A stretch of 64,000 nucleotides of DNA from Candidatus Peribacter sp. (GTDB taxonomy: Bacteria; Patescibacteriota; Gracilibacteria; Peribacterales; Peribacteraceae). Every line of letters starts with the position of its first letter. Within the stretch, counting starts at the first letter, position 1. The DNA lies in NCBI GenBank assembly GCA_018652955.1, contig JABIBA010000013.1:309637-373636 (forward strand). Direction: 5' to 3'. The translations under genes and the position numbers were made by a program. The notes under the pieces were generated by a model, which was not told where the DNA came from, did no database searches, and saw only the letters and a program-made list of their open reading frames with translations. This document shows positions 50,686 through 59,315 of this stretch, piece after piece.

Positions 50686-50796
50686 AAATCATAGTATTCT
50701 ACCATTATTAACGGTTTTGCTCAATTCTAGAGGTGTTCCTATAAACAATATTGCCACTTTTGTCTACTTAGATATTTCTCAGGATCCTAAGCGCAC

Positions 50797-50825
50797 TTGG
50801 TGCCAAAGGCTCCTTTGTCTATGCT
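50797..50825 (+). promoter_or_regulatory. Promoter of the lipoprotein gene
   Basis: TTGGTG (50797-50802), 17-nt spacer, TATGCT (50820-50825), then 7 nt to a GTG start at 50833. The element is what reveals the true start. Confidence 0.55.
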
Positions 50826-50832
50826 GTGTTCA

Positions 50833-51393
50833 GTGCACAAACGAATAGCTCTCCTATCGGCCTGCTTCCTTCTTGTCTCCTGTGGAGGCTCTGGGGACAC
50901 TGTTGCTTGTGATGAGAGATATTGGGATGGCACTGTTGGGACGTGTTTACCCAATGGATGGGAGATTTTGAATGCAGAGACTCTTAGGCAGCGAGGAGTA
51001 CCTGACGAGACTATTGCTGCTTTTCAGTCTTCGGAATCCTTTTCTGGTCAATTTCCTACAGTAGCAGTTACTCGTGAGAGACTTGCAAATGTTGTTGATG
51101 CCGCTCAGTACAGTAATGCCAATATGCGTTCTGTCGAAGTTTTGGATGGATACGAACACATTGATACACGAGAATTTACTATTGATGGTGAGAAGGTGAG
51201 CCTGCATGTGTTTACAGGTCAGCCAATAGAAGGGGAGCCTCGAAGAAGGTTTTACCAAGTAAGTACAACAGTGGAAGATACGGGATACACACTTACTGCC
51301 GTCTCTCCAGTTTCTATTGCTAAAACGCTTGAAGACAACTTGATGTTAATCTTAGGAGAGATGACGTTTAAAGAGCCTGTAGTAGAGGAGTAG
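50833..51393 (+). CDS. Hypothetical lipoprotein, 186 aa
   Basis: From GTG 50833 the protein begins MHKRIALLSACFLLVSCGG: a textbook lipoprotein signal peptide with positively charged start, hydrophobic core and lipobox LVSC (Cys17). The mature part has two more Cys near the N-terminus and is otherwise polar and beta-rich; no family recognised. The longer frame from 50797 would spoil the signal peptide and covers the promoter. Confidence 0.65.
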   Translation: MHKRIALLSACFLLVSCGGSGDTVACDERYWDGTVGTCLPNGWEILNAETLRQRGVPDETIAAFQSSESFSGQFPTVAVTRERLANVVDAAQYSNANMRSVEVLDGYEHIDTREFTIDGEKVSLHVFTGQPIEGEPRRRFYQVSTTVEDTGYTLTAVSPVSIAKTLEDNLMLILGEMTFKEPVVEE

Positions 51394-51456
51394 AAAAATG
51401 ACTGTAGCTTTTCTGTGAATGGTTCAGATGTTTCTGGTACTATTGGCGAACCTTAT

Positions 51457-51531
<75 letters not shown>

Positions 51532-51533
51532 AT

Positions 51534-52775
51534 TTAACCAAACGTCAGAAGATGTGGAGCGAAGATCATCAGTAGTCCAAGTGCGTACATCAGAACTCCT
51601 CCGAAGATCAAAGTGAAACGACGATACTTCGTTGTCATTCCTGTTGCGTGCAATGTGTAAATCGCAATGGCGAAGATCACTAAATCGTCAATCATGTACA
51701 TCAGAATAAAGAGTCCAATGTAACCGTACCTCGCAAGGTTTGTGATGTCATTGAATGCGAGTATCTGTGTAAACACCGCAGGAAGACCTGCAGTACAGAC
51801 AAGCTCGATCATGTTTACAGAGACTGCAAGAATAGAGACTCCAAGAATAAGAGCGGGCCACTGCGTGATTTGCATGATTGATTTCATCTTGGCAATCGTG
51901 CGTTGTCTGGCACCCATGTTCGTTACTTTGCATTGGTTTGGATCTTTCCCAAATGCTTCGTATAAGTAGAACGCACCTCCTCCAATTGCGACCATTCCTA
52001 TCACTTTTTGTACCCAGAAGTTGTATCCAATCATCAGGAATACATTTAGCCACGCTGCTATAAATAGGTAATAAACAGCTCCAGAGATAAACAAGAATGT
52101 TCCTCCGATAATCCAAATCTTTTTCTTGTCGTGCGTGTTTATCAGTAGCGTAAGAAGCGTGATAAGTACCCACATTGCACACGGGTTAAACCCGTCGAGG
52201 AACCCAAGCAAGATTGAAAGTGCAGGCAAGCTCATAAGAGTTAGGTCAGTCTTACCGACAAACCATAGATCGAGTGTGTACTTGTCTAAGTCTGCATCGC
52301 AGTCTTCGTCACAGCTTTCTCCTGCGGCGATAACCTCTGTTGTGGCATCACTTTTTACAAAGTCTTTAAACGAGATGCATCCTTCTTCTGCATCTACACA
52401 TGCTGCAAGTCGCGCCTCTACTGCTTCTCCGTGTTCATCGGTGTCGTATCCTTGGCTTACTGTTCCGTTAATAACAATAGTTGGTACTCCTTGGTTTAGT
52501 GCAGGTGCACGCTGCTGCAGGTCTGAGAAAAATTTCTGTGCATCAATATTTGTTACTTCGTAGTACATCACATCAATACCATGCTCCTCTGCATATTCCT
52601 CAAATGCTGCACAGTGTGGACATCCGTCACGTACAAAGGCGACAACATCTGCTCCAGCAACTGAGTGATACTTCTCTGTCATCACTTCTTGTTTAACTAC
52701 GGACTCTGGATTTAAAAAGGTAAGAACTGCGACAGGAATAAGCGCGAGAACAAAGAATGCTGAGAGGCGTTTCAT
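51534..52775 (-). CDS. Thioredoxin-like domain fused to a DsbD/CcdA-type membrane domain
   Basis: 413 aa from ATG 52775. N-terminal signal anchor (residues 3-20), then a glutaredoxin/thioredoxin-like domain with active site DGCPHCAAFEEYA (~48-60) and cis-Pro loop GVPTIVING, a short acidic segment with paired Cys (ESCDEDCD), and a membrane part of about six helices with Cys in GFNPCAMWVLI and ELVCTAGLP, which match the two redox Cys of CcdA/DsbD. It should carry electrons across the membrane to extracytoplasmic thiols; the nearby trxA may feed it. Its -10 (TACAAT, 52806-52801) lies 25 nt upstream. Confidence 0.82.
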   Translation of the reverse strand: MKRLSAFFVLALIPVAVLTFLNPESVVKQEVMTEKYHSVAGADVVAFVRDGCPHCAAFEEYAEEHGIDVMYYEVTNIDAQKFFSDLQQRAPALNQGVPTIVINGTVSQGYDTDEHGEAVEARLAACVDAEEGCISFKDFVKSDATTEVIAAGESCDEDCDADLDKYTLDLWFVGKTDLTLMSLPALSILLGFLDGFNPCAMWVLITLLTLLINTHDKKKIWIIGGTFLFISGAVYYLFIAAWLNVFLMIGYNFWVQKVIGMVAIGGGAFYLYEAFGKDPNQCKVTNMGARQRTIAKMKSIMQITQWPALILGVSILAVSVNMIELVCTAGLPAVFTQILAFNDITNLARYGYIGLFILMYMIDDLVIFAIAIYTLHATGMTTKYRRFTLIFGGVLMYALGLLMIFAPHLLTFG

Positions 52776-52818
52776 AGAATTTGTGAAAGGAATTAGCCGT
52801 ATTGTACAGCAAAATACC

Positions 52819-52847
52819 TTGCATACAAAATTTGATCGGAGTAGCGT
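52819..52847 (+). promoter_or_regulatory. Promoter of the 217-aa gene
   Basis: TTGCAT (52819-52824), 17-nt spacer, TAGCGT (52842-52847), 11 nt before ATG 52859. Confidence 0.4.
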
Positions 52848-52858
52848 TAACAACTGTT

Positions 52859-53512
52859 ATGAAAAAGCTTAGTTCTGCCAATAGCGGTGTTGACCTTCGG
52901 GAGCTCACTTTGCGTGAGTGGGAGTGTGAATTGGAGTTAGCACATGATTTGTTTTTGAAAGACCCAGATGCGGGTGATTTAGTAGCCGCTGTGGATGAGG
53001 CAACGAGCTTTAAGGAGGAAAAAGGGCTAACGCATTGGCAGTCAGTTGCAGCATTCGCACAAGCGTACCCAGAGGATTGGAAGAGGCTATGCGCAGACCC
53101 TCGTATGCAATGGCTGGCTAAAGGGTTTGATAGTCGATATGGGCATATCATTAAGATGAACGCTGGTTTACCAAGAGAAACTGTAAATAGGTTTGATGAA
53201 ACACTCCATAAGCAAGTGCATGCAGTGGCAGCGGGCATTCATGATGTCCTCTTCCTTGCTAATGAAAAGAGAGCTGCCTATGGCTCTGGCAATAGGATTG
53301 ATCTACAAGAGGTGACTAATGCTATGAAAACACGGACCGTTTCTACAATTACTGATCCTGCCACTGATCCCTCAAATATGTTAGAACGAAGGAAGATAAC
53401 GGGGATTGTTGTCGGAGCATATGCTCCGACCGTTACAGAGCTTGGAAAGCTAGATCAAAATAACATGGTTCCATTGAGGCCATCAGTCCAGGCAGGGCCT
53501 GCATTTCAGTAA
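52859..53512 (+). CDS. Hypothetical protein, 217 aa
   Basis: Soluble, helix-rich protein with a Glu-rich start (LRELTLREWECELELAHDLF) and no membrane segment. Conserved-looking motifs such as FDSRYGHIIKMNAGLP are seen, but no family is recognised. ATG 52859 was preferred to the longer frame from 52802, which overlaps the divergent promoter. It stands upstream of the PurP genes but has its own promoter. Confidence 0.55.
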   Translation: MKKLSSANSGVDLRELTLREWECELELAHDLFLKDPDAGDLVAAVDEATSFKEEKGLTHWQSVAAFAQAYPEDWKRLCADPRMQWLAKGFDSRYGHIIKMNAGLPRETVNRFDETLHKQVHAVAAGIHDVLFLANEKRAAYGSGNRIDLQEVTNAMKTRTVSTITDPATDPSNMLERRKITGIVVGAYAPTVTELGKLDQNNMVPLRPSVQAGPAFQ

Positions 53513-53530
53513 TAGAGGCTGCAAAATCAC

Positions 53531-53558
53531 TTGCCATCTTGCCGTTTTAGTGTAGAAT
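53531..53558 (+). promoter_or_regulatory. Promoter of the first purP gene
   Basis: TTGCCA (53531-53536), 16-nt spacer, TAGAAT (53553-53558), 12 nt before ATG 53571. Confidence 0.6.
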
Positions 53559-53570
53559 TTGTGAAATACC

Positions 53571-54635
53571 ATGACAAACGGAGACTCTCCATTGCCGGCT
53601 TCTGTTAATCCAAAAGATTTCGTGATTGCAACGATCGGAAGTCACAGTGCTTTGCAGATTCTCAAAGGGGCTAAAGATGAAGGATTCAAGACACTCGCTA
53701 TCTGCAAAAAAGGCACAGAGCGTGTGTACAACGAGAAGGGATACAACGTAGCTGATGAAATAATCAGTGTAGATAGCTTTGATAAATGGGACGATGCTTT
53801 AGAGCAAGAGCTGATCAAAAGAAACGCCATTATCATTCCTCATGGTTCGTTTATTGCCTACATGGGACATGATCGCGTTAAGGGAATGAAGGCGATGTAC
53901 TACGGAACAAAAGAGATATTAGAATGGGAGAGCGATCGCAGTATGGAGCGACAGTGGATGGAGAAGTCTGGGCTCAAGCTCCCTCGCGTCTTTACAGATC
54001 CAGAAGAGATCGAAAAGCCTGTGATCGTGAAGTTCCATGGAGCAGGAGGTGGATTTGGATACTTCGTTGCAAAGTCGACAGAGCAGTTCTGGGAAGTAAA
54101 AAACAAGAAGCACCCAGACAATAACGACTACGCTATTCAGGAATACATCGTTGGAGTTCCGGTCTACGCACACTTCTTCCAGTCTCCGATTACAGGAGAG
54201 CTGGAGATCTTAAGTTTCGACAAACGCTACGAAAGTAATGCAGACTCTATTGGTCGCATAAAAGCGGAAGACCAGTTAGCAGCCAACATTCATACGAGTT
54301 ACACCATTGTTGGAAATATTCCGATTGTGATTCGTGAGTCATTACTTCCGAAATTCTTTGAGATGGGGGAGAGTGTTGTAAAAGTGAGTAAGGATATTAC
54401 CGCTAACGGTAAAGGATTGTTTGGACCGTTCTGTCTTGAGTGTATCGTGACCAGAAAGCTTGAGATCTTTTGTTTTGAAATCAGCGCTCGTATCGTTGCA
54501 GGTACAAATCCATTCGTAGAAGGATCTCCATACACAGCACTCAAGTATGATGTACCGATGAGTACAGGGCGCCGTATTGCATTGGACATTAAGCAGGCAA
54601 TAGAAGGCGGAAAACTTGAAGACATACTCGGATAA
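53571..54635 (+). CDS. purP: PurP-type ATP-grasp ligase (formate-dependent FAICAR synthetase family), copy 1
   Basis: 354 aa ATP-grasp enzyme. ATIGSHSALQILKGAKDEGF at the N-terminus, RQWMEKSGLKLPR, the ATP-binding Lys and Gly-rich loop VIVKFHGAGGGFGYF and a late GLFGPFCLECIV and FEISARIVAGTNPF match PurP, which makes FAICAR from AICAR, formate and ATP in archaeal purine synthesis. The bacterial counterpart is the unrelated folate-dependent PurH. A second divergent PurP-like gene lies 420 bp downstream. Own promoter; 126-aa gene follows after 11 nt. Confidence 0.85.
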   Translation: MTNGDSPLPASVNPKDFVIATIGSHSALQILKGAKDEGFKTLAICKKGTERVYNEKGYNVADEIISVDSFDKWDDALEQELIKRNAIIIPHGSFIAYMGHDRVKGMKAMYYGTKEILEWESDRSMERQWMEKSGLKLPRVFTDPEEIEKPVIVKFHGAGGGFGYFVAKSTEQFWEVKNKKHPDNNDYAIQEYIVGVPVYAHFFQSPITGELEILSFDKRYESNADSIGRIKAEDQLAANIHTSYTIVGNIPIVIRESLLPKFFEMGESVVKVSKDITANGKGLFGPFCLECIVTRKLEIFCFEISARIVAGTNPFVEGSPYTALKYDVPMSTGRRIALDIKQAIEGGKLEDILG

Positions 54636-54646
54636 CCCTTTATCTT

Positions 54647-55027
54647 ATGACTCCTAGCCCCAATCTTAATCGTTTTAATAAACTAGACTGGGAGCTGCGT
54701 GATGCACTTTTGGATTCGAATGGAGATGAAGAGGCGATAAAAGCAGCTATTAAAGGGAAGACAAAAAACGATATTCGCTTAGCATGTGATCATCTTCTCT
54801 CTTCTGCGGATGAGACGAAACAAAGAAAATCTGATCGAGCACGACTGCTCATTACTATTTCTCAGGTGTCATCTGCAACGTCCGTTTTAGAATTGCTTTG
54901 GAGAGAGGTAACGCAGAAAGATACTCTTGCAAGAGATTGGTACGACGGAGATATCTCAGGACAAGTAGGCAATCTTATTGCTGAGAAAGATACTCAGGCT
55001 CGTGAAAAGAAAAAGCAGAAGAAGTAA
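54647..55027 (+). CDS. Hypothetical protein between the PurP genes, 126 aa
   Basis: Small, charged, helical protein with a very basic end (REKKKQKK). No signal or membrane helix and no family recognised. It begins 11 nt after copy 1 and is probably on the same mRNA. The location suggests a link with purine synthesis, but nothing in its sequence shows it. Confidence 0.5.
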   Translation: MTPSPNLNRFNKLDWELRDALLDSNGDEEAIKAAIKGKTKNDIRLACDHLLSSADETKQRKSDRARLLITISQVSSATSVLELLWREVTQKDTLARDWYDGDISGQVGNLIAEKDTQAREKKKQKK

Positions 55028-55037
55028 TTTTGTTTGC

Positions 55038-55043
55038 TATACT
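55038..55043 (+). promoter_or_regulatory. Extended -10 element of the second PurP-like gene
   Basis: TGC-TATACT, 12 nt before ATG 55056; it overrides the longer open frame starting at 54978. Confidence 0.5.
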
Positions 55044-55055
55044 CCCACTACTTTT

Positions 55056-56189
55056 ATGGATACATCGACTCTCATTAGCGGCTACGACACATCGAAACTC
55101 ACTGTAGGTGTGCTCGGTGGTCACAGCGCTTTGGATGTATGCCACGGAGCAAAGCAGTTTGGATTTAACACAGTGTGCGTCGCCCGCGAGGGGAGAGAGA
55201 AAACGTTTTCTCAGTACTATAAAAGCCGAGGAGAACTCGGCTGTATCGATGAAGTTATTGTGAAGCCTGGTTTCGATGGAGTACTTGATGAAGACGTTCA
55301 ATCTAAGCTGAAAGAAATGAATACAATTTTTGTACACAACAGATACTTCTGGGTCTACTTCGATGACTTCTCGAAGGTGGAAAATGATTTTCAGATTCCG
55401 ATCTTTGGATCACGGACACTGCTTAAAATAGAAGAGCGCGATCAGCCGTACAATCAATATCACTTGCTTCAAGATGCAGGAATTCGCACGCCGAAAATCT
55501 TTGCTAGTGCAGATGACATCGACAGGCTCTGTCTCGTGAAAGCTGCAGAAGCGGAGAGAGGATATGAGCGCGCATTCTTTTTGGTAAACAGCAAAGAGGA
55601 ATGGGAATCTAAAGGGTCAGCCCTAGAAGCTGAAGGAAAAGTTGCAGCCAACTGGAGAGAGGCGACTATCGAAGAGTTCGTCGTAGGAGCACCCGTGAAC
55701 TTTAACTACTTCTACAGTCCACTGACAGGAGAGCTTGAGCTGATGGGTACAGACACACGACGTCAGACGAACCTCGATGGGTTCTTACGAATGACAGCAG
55801 ATCAGCAAGTGCAAGCGCAAAAAGAGGTGCCACTCAAGATGATCGAGACAGGACACATCGCCTGCACGGTCAAAGAGTCTATCCTCGAGAAGGCATTCGA
55901 GATGGGAGAGAAGTTTGTAACACAATGTAACACGCTACCAAAAGACTTAGATCCATCAGGCAAAGGAATGATCGGACCATTCGCATTGCAAGGAGCGGTG
56001 GTTGCAGAAGACGGCAGAGAGGACATTGTCATCTTTGATGTCAGCTTTAGAATCCCAGGGTCTCCTGGAGTTCGTGCTACTCCGTATTCTGGATACCTGC
56101 ACGGAGAGGCTATGAGTGTAGGAGAGAGGATTGGGCTTGAGATCAAAAACGCAGTCGATCAAGGTCGGCTAGAGGAGATTGTTACGTAA
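55056..56189 (+). CDS. PurP-family ATP-grasp protein, copy 2
   Basis: 377 aa, same layout as copy 1: VGVLGGHSALDVCHGAKQFGF, YNQYHLLQDAGIRTPKIF, EFVVGAPVNFNYFYSPLTGELELMG, GMIGPFALQGAVV and FDVSFRIPGSPG. The phosphate/ATP loop differs: the Gly-rich segment after the Lys reads KAAEAERGYERAFFLV instead of the GAGGGFGYF of copy 1. This paralogue may use another substrate or serve as partner subunit. Some archaea also carry two purP genes. The tRNA-Ala gene lies just downstream on the other strand. Confidence 0.8.
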   Translation: MDTSTLISGYDTSKLTVGVLGGHSALDVCHGAKQFGFNTVCVAREGREKTFSQYYKSRGELGCIDEVIVKPGFDGVLDEDVQSKLKEMNTIFVHNRYFWVYFDDFSKVENDFQIPIFGSRTLLKIEERDQPYNQYHLLQDAGIRTPKIFASADDIDRLCLVKAAEAERGYERAFFLVNSKEEWESKGSALEAEGKVAANWREATIEEFVVGAPVNFNYFYSPLTGELELMGTDTRRQTNLDGFLRMTADQQVQAQKEVPLKMIETGHIACTVKESILEKAFEMGEKFVTQCNTLPKDLDPSGKGMIGPFALQGAVVAEDGREDIVIFDVSFRIPGSPGVRATPYSGYLHGEAMSVGERIGLEIKNAVDQGRLEEIVT

Positions 56190-56198
56190 TTTTTGTAA

Positions 56199-56275
56199 TG
56201 GTGGAGCTGAGGAGAGTCGAACTCCTGACCCCCTGCTTGCAAAGCAGGTGCTCTAACCAACTGAGCTACAGCCCC
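56199..56275 (-). tRNA. tRNA-Ala (UGC)
   Basis: 77 nt with encoded CCA. GGGGCTG pairs with CAGCTCC (one G-U), anticodon stem CCTGC/GCAGG around TTTGCAA with TGC; T-loop AGTTCGACTCT. Confidence 0.95.
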
Positions 56276-56349
56276 ACATCGTTGTTAGACGCGGCTTATA
56301 ATACTGAAAAAAACGCTCAAGCAAAGTCAATTCTCAAGATCTTCTTTAT

Positions 56350-56706
56350 TTAAGAGGATCCATTATCTCCAGGGAGCTCATGTATCCATCCTGCCAATAG
56401 TGCAGAAACACGTTGCCTCGTCCAAGGGCCTCCGGTTTTTACTTGTAGGTTTTTGAGTTTCCCATTCTCAAGAGCCTCAGCATCCATACGCATTCCTTCT
56501 CTCATTGCCGTTCTCTGTTGATCAGGATCTGGAAAAATAGGCATGATTACATCGTTGAATTCTACGAACATATCAAGAACAGTATCTTCTGTAACTCCTT
56601 CTATATCTGTGAGTACAGCATCTGGCTCTATTTCACGAGGATGTGTTCCTATGTGAGCTTCAAATACAGTATCAGTTGTTTTTCGCTGGGTTTGAGAATC
56701 TGCCAT
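56350..56706 (-). CDS. Hypothetical protein, 118 aa
   Basis: Acidic soluble protein (several Asp/Glu-rich segments such as EIEPDAVLTDIEGVTEDTV), no membrane helix, no motif recognised. TATTTT lies 11 nt before ATG 56706. It follows the small membrane protein on the same strand. Confidence 0.5.
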   Translation of the reverse strand: MADSQTQRKTTDTVFEAHIGTHPREIEPDAVLTDIEGVTEDTVLDMFVEFNDVIMPIFPDPDQQRTAMREGMRMDAEALENGKLKNLQVKTGGPWTRQRVSALLAGWIHELPGDNGSS

Positions 56707-56723
56707 GGTCTATGGGTAAAATA

Positions 56724-56957
56724 TTACTGAAATGCTCCTCCAAATATAATGAAGAAGGGGAAGAAGAAGATCTTCTCTGTTCCCGTAAGAGAGGCGATAG
56801 ACCAAAAGAAGATGAATATACCTACGATAATAACGAGGTTGTAGACTCCGCCAACGTATTTCATCCATTCCGCTTCTCCTATATTTTCACCAATACGTTC
56901 ACGGTACTTAATCATAAGGCCGCCAATGATCATCGCGCAGATTTTGAAGAACCACAT
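56724..56957 (-). CDS. Small membrane protein, 77 aa
   Basis: Two hydrophobic segments (residues ~1-14 and ~40-60, VYNLVIIVGIFIFFWSIASL) around a charged loop (KYRERIGENIGEAEW). ATG 56957 is preferred to the frame start at 56975 because TATCAT ends 6 nt before it; the promoter lies inside the 3' end of trxA. No family known, though such two-helix proteins are common in CPR genomes. Confidence 0.55.
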   Translation of the reverse strand: MWFFKICAMIIGGLMIKYRERIGENIGEAEWMKYVGGVYNLVIIVGIFIFFWSIASLTGTEKIFFFPFFIIFGGAFQ

Positions 56958-56961
56958 ACGA

Positions 56962-57279
56962 CTATGATACCGCATCTAATTCCTTTTTCACATCTTCTTT
57001 GCTTTTAGCACCTACAAAGTTTGCAACTGCCTCTCCGCCCTTGAAGATAATGAATGTAGGAATGCTCATTACGCCATGCTTTCCTGGTACTTCAGTGTTT
57101 TCATCAACGTTCATCTTTACGACCTTTACTTTGCCTTCGTATTCACCAGCAAGTTCATCAACAATAGGAATCATTGCTTTACATGGTCCACACCATGGAG
57201 CCCAGAAATCTACGAGTACTGGAGTTTCTGATTTAAGAACTTCTGCTTCAAAGTCTGAGTCGGTTACTGTCTGTGACAT
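56962..57279 (-). CDS. trxA: Thioredoxin
   Basis: 105 aa. Active site FWAPWCGPCKAMIP (residues ~25-38), Asp buried near it (LVDFW), cis-Pro in GVMSIPTFIIFKGG. A cytoplasmic disulphide reductant that could feed the DsbD-like protein at 51534-52775. TATAAT lies 26 nt upstream, so the mRNA has a short leader. Confidence 0.96.
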   Translation of the reverse strand: MSQTVTDSDFEAEVLKSETPVLVDFWAPWCGPCKAMIPIVDELAGEYEGKVKVVKMNVDENTEVPGKHGVMSIPTFIIFKGGEAVANFVGAKSKEDVKKELDAVS

Positions 57280-57374
57280 AAGTATTGGTGGGAAAATTCG
57301 ATCTAATTATACGACCGAAAGAGTGTAATTGGCAATTATCATTTTAGGGTTATCTTGTGAATCCGTGAGGAACA

Positions 57375-58652
57375 TTACTCTTCTCCAGACAATATACCTT
57401 TCGTGAGTTTCTTCCCTATCTCTACAGCAGGCTGACCGTATGGATCTATGCGGTAGAGTTTACCGAGGAGTACTACTTCTGTAAGGAAGAGGAAGAATAA
57501 TTGTCCGAGGTGATAGGCATCGAGTCGCTCAACAGCAATAGTAACGTGAGGCCGCTTTGCTTGTGTAAGGGCGCCCGCTGTTCCTTTGTAGCATGCGTCT
57601 AGGAGGTCTCCGAATTCTTTTCCAGCGATGTAGCTGAATGATCCATCAACTTCTGTTGGTACGGTAAATGATTCTTTTTCGATTTCTCGAATAAAGATGT
57701 GCCACTGTTTCCTTGGGCCTGCCATCCATTGTTGGAGCAAGCTGTGTTGATCTTGTGTTCCTATGGCAGCCAAAGGAATTGGGTTGTTGGTCTCTACTTT
57801 TCCAAGGCTTTCTGCAATGAGCTGTTGGTTCCACCGTGCAAGAGACTCAAGTCTCTGAGAGTACGGCATGATCACCCGTACTTTGCAGTCGCGTTTGGTA
57901 TCTAGTAAAAACTGTGCGGCAGCGAGCATAGCTGCTGGGTTTTCATCTGGAATGTTATTACTGCAGCTTTCGTCTAAGTCTTTTGCTCCTTGCACGAATT
58001 GATCCACGTCACCTCCAAGGAGGGCTACAGGAAGAAGTCCTACAGGAGTAAAGACAGAGTATCGCCCACCAACTCCAGAGGGGATAGCTACCATACGAAT
58101 TCCGTTCTCTAGACAGAAGCTTCGTAGGTTTCCAGCCTTAGGGTCAGTTATTCCTACTGCGAAGTCTCCAGCTTTTGCTCCGTGAGCTTCTTTTAGACGT
58201 TGCCAGCAGTGGAAGAAGACGCTCATAGGTTCTAGTGTTCCTCCGGATTTACTGACGACGACGAGGAGTGCACTTTTCCAATCTACGATCTCGTCGTACA
58301 TCTTTAGCATGTATGGGTCGATCGTATCGAGTAGGACAAACTCTGGAGTGTCTGGAGATTCGAATACTTCGCGAATTACTTTTGGTCCCAGTCCAGATCC
58401 TCCTATTCCTACCCATACAATGTTTTTAATTTTCTGCTCGGATGCAAATGCAGCAATCTCTTTTACTTTCGCAATTGTGTCTTCGTTACTTGGGTCGAGT
58501 GCCCATTCGTGCTCTCCTTTTTTACGCTCTTTTACAAAGTCATCAATGTATCTGCGTAGGCTTGTAAGAATGGCAGAGAACTCCTGTTCAGGAATTCCTT
58601 TATTTGGGGTAATGGCTTTACCCATGGCGGCGGAGATGTCTAGTTGTAGCAT
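57375..58652 (-). CDS. pgi: Glucose-6-phosphate isomerase
   Basis: 425 aa, the shorter Bacillus-like form. WVGIGGSGLGPKVIREVF, VVSKSGGTLEPMS (sugar-phosphate loop), GIRMVAIPSGVGGRYSVFTPVG (SIS signature with catalytic Glu region), TQDQHSLLQQWMAGP (His) and QAKRPHVTI near the C-terminus. It interconverts glucose- and fructose-6-phosphate in glycolysis and cell-wall sugar supply. It begins 12 nt after ruvA and is presumably cotranscribed. Confidence 0.95.
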   Translation of the reverse strand: MLQLDISAAMGKAITPNKGIPEQEFSAILTSLRRYIDDFVKERKKGEHEWALDPSNEDTIAKVKEIAAFASEQKIKNIVWVGIGGSGLGPKVIREVFESPDTPEFVLLDTIDPYMLKMYDEIVDWKSALLVVVSKSGGTLEPMSVFFHCWQRLKEAHGAKAGDFAVGITDPKAGNLRSFCLENGIRMVAIPSGVGGRYSVFTPVGLLPVALLGGDVDQFVQGAKDLDESCSNNIPDENPAAMLAAAQFLLDTKRDCKVRVIMPYSQRLESLARWNQQLIAESLGKVETNNPIPLAAIGTQDQHSLLQQWMAGPRKQWHIFIREIEKESFTVPTEVDGSFSYIAGKEFGDLLDACYKGTAGALTQAKRPHVTIAVERLDAYHLGQLFFLFLTEVVLLGKLYRIDPYGQPAVEIGKKLTKGILSGEE

Positions 58653-58664
58653 AGAGAGTACAGG

Positions 58665-59249
58665 TTACAGGGAGCGTATTGCTGCGGCAACGCGATCTTC
58701 TGTGGAAGTAATATCTTCGGGGAGATCTGCAAGAACTTGCATAATTGTTCCCGTGTCGTATCCGAGGTTTTTTAGTGCATCAATAGCATCTTGATCGTAT
58801 GAATGATTGGTAATTGTTGTTTCACTATCTGCTGCTCCGAATATCTCTGGTTGTTTTTCTGCAAGTGATTTTAAGTCGAGGAGAAGTTTTTCTGCAGTCT
58901 TCTTTCCAATTCCTTTTACGCTCGTAAGAAGCTTAGCTTCTTGTGAACCAATAGCCTGCATTAGCAAACTCTTAGGAACGGCGCAGAGTTCCAAGGCAGT
59001 CTTTGGTCCAATGCCACTCATTGCAATAAATCGTTCAAACAATGTGCGTGCGGTATCGTCTGTGAATCCAAATAAATCCAACCGGTCTTCTCGGACGTAG
59101 GTCAAAATACTGAGCTGAGCCTCCTCTCCATCTGTGAGTTCATCCCATACATTCATAGGTACTGAGACTCCGTATCCTACTCCATTGACGTCTATAGTCA
59201 CTTTTTCAGCTTGCAGCCTGTGAATTGTTCCGCGTAAATGGGAGATCAT
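58665..59249 (-). CDS. ruvA: Holliday junction branch migration protein RuvA
   Basis: 194 aa. N-terminal OB fold (MISHLRGTIHRLQAEKVTIDVNGVGYGV), two helix-hairpin-helix motifs (MSGIGPKTALEL and VKGIGKKTAEKLLLDL) and a C-terminal RuvB-binding UBA-like domain (DAIDALKNLGYDT). RuvA binds four-way junctions and recruits RuvB. ATG 59249 was chosen over the TTG at 59279: TATACT with upstream TGC ends 8 nt before it. Confidence 0.96.
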   Translation of the reverse strand: MISHLRGTIHRLQAEKVTIDVNGVGYGVSVPMNVWDELTDGEEAQLSILTYVREDRLDLFGFTDDTARTLFERFIAMSGIGPKTALELCAVPKSLLMQAIGSQEAKLLTSVKGIGKKTAEKLLLDLKSLAEKQPEIFGAADSETTITNHSYDQDAIDALKNLGYDTGTIMQVLADLPEDITSTEDRVAAAIRSL

Positions 59250-59257
59250 GGATAGTG

Positions 59258-59263
59258 AGTATA
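59258..59263 (-). promoter_or_regulatory. Extended -10 element of ruvA-pgi
   Basis: On the minus strand TGC-TATACT, 8 nt before ATG 59249. Confidence 0.55.
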
Positions 59264-59278
59264 GCAGATACAAAGACA

Positions 59279-59307
59279 TTCAAAAATACACTGTTTTGTG
59301 CTATAAT
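59279..59307 (+). promoter_or_regulatory. Promoter of the M23 peptidase gene
   Basis: TTCAAA (59279-59284), 17-nt spacer, TGC-TATAAT (59302-59307), 8 nt before ATG 59316; divergent from ruvA. Confidence 0.6.
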
Positions 59308-59315
59308 GAGGGGAA

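Noticed and set aside
54978..55055. N-terminal extension of the second PurP-like protein
   Set aside because: It overlaps the 126-aa gene in another frame and contains the -10 element at 55038-55043; the homologous N-terminus starts at 55056.
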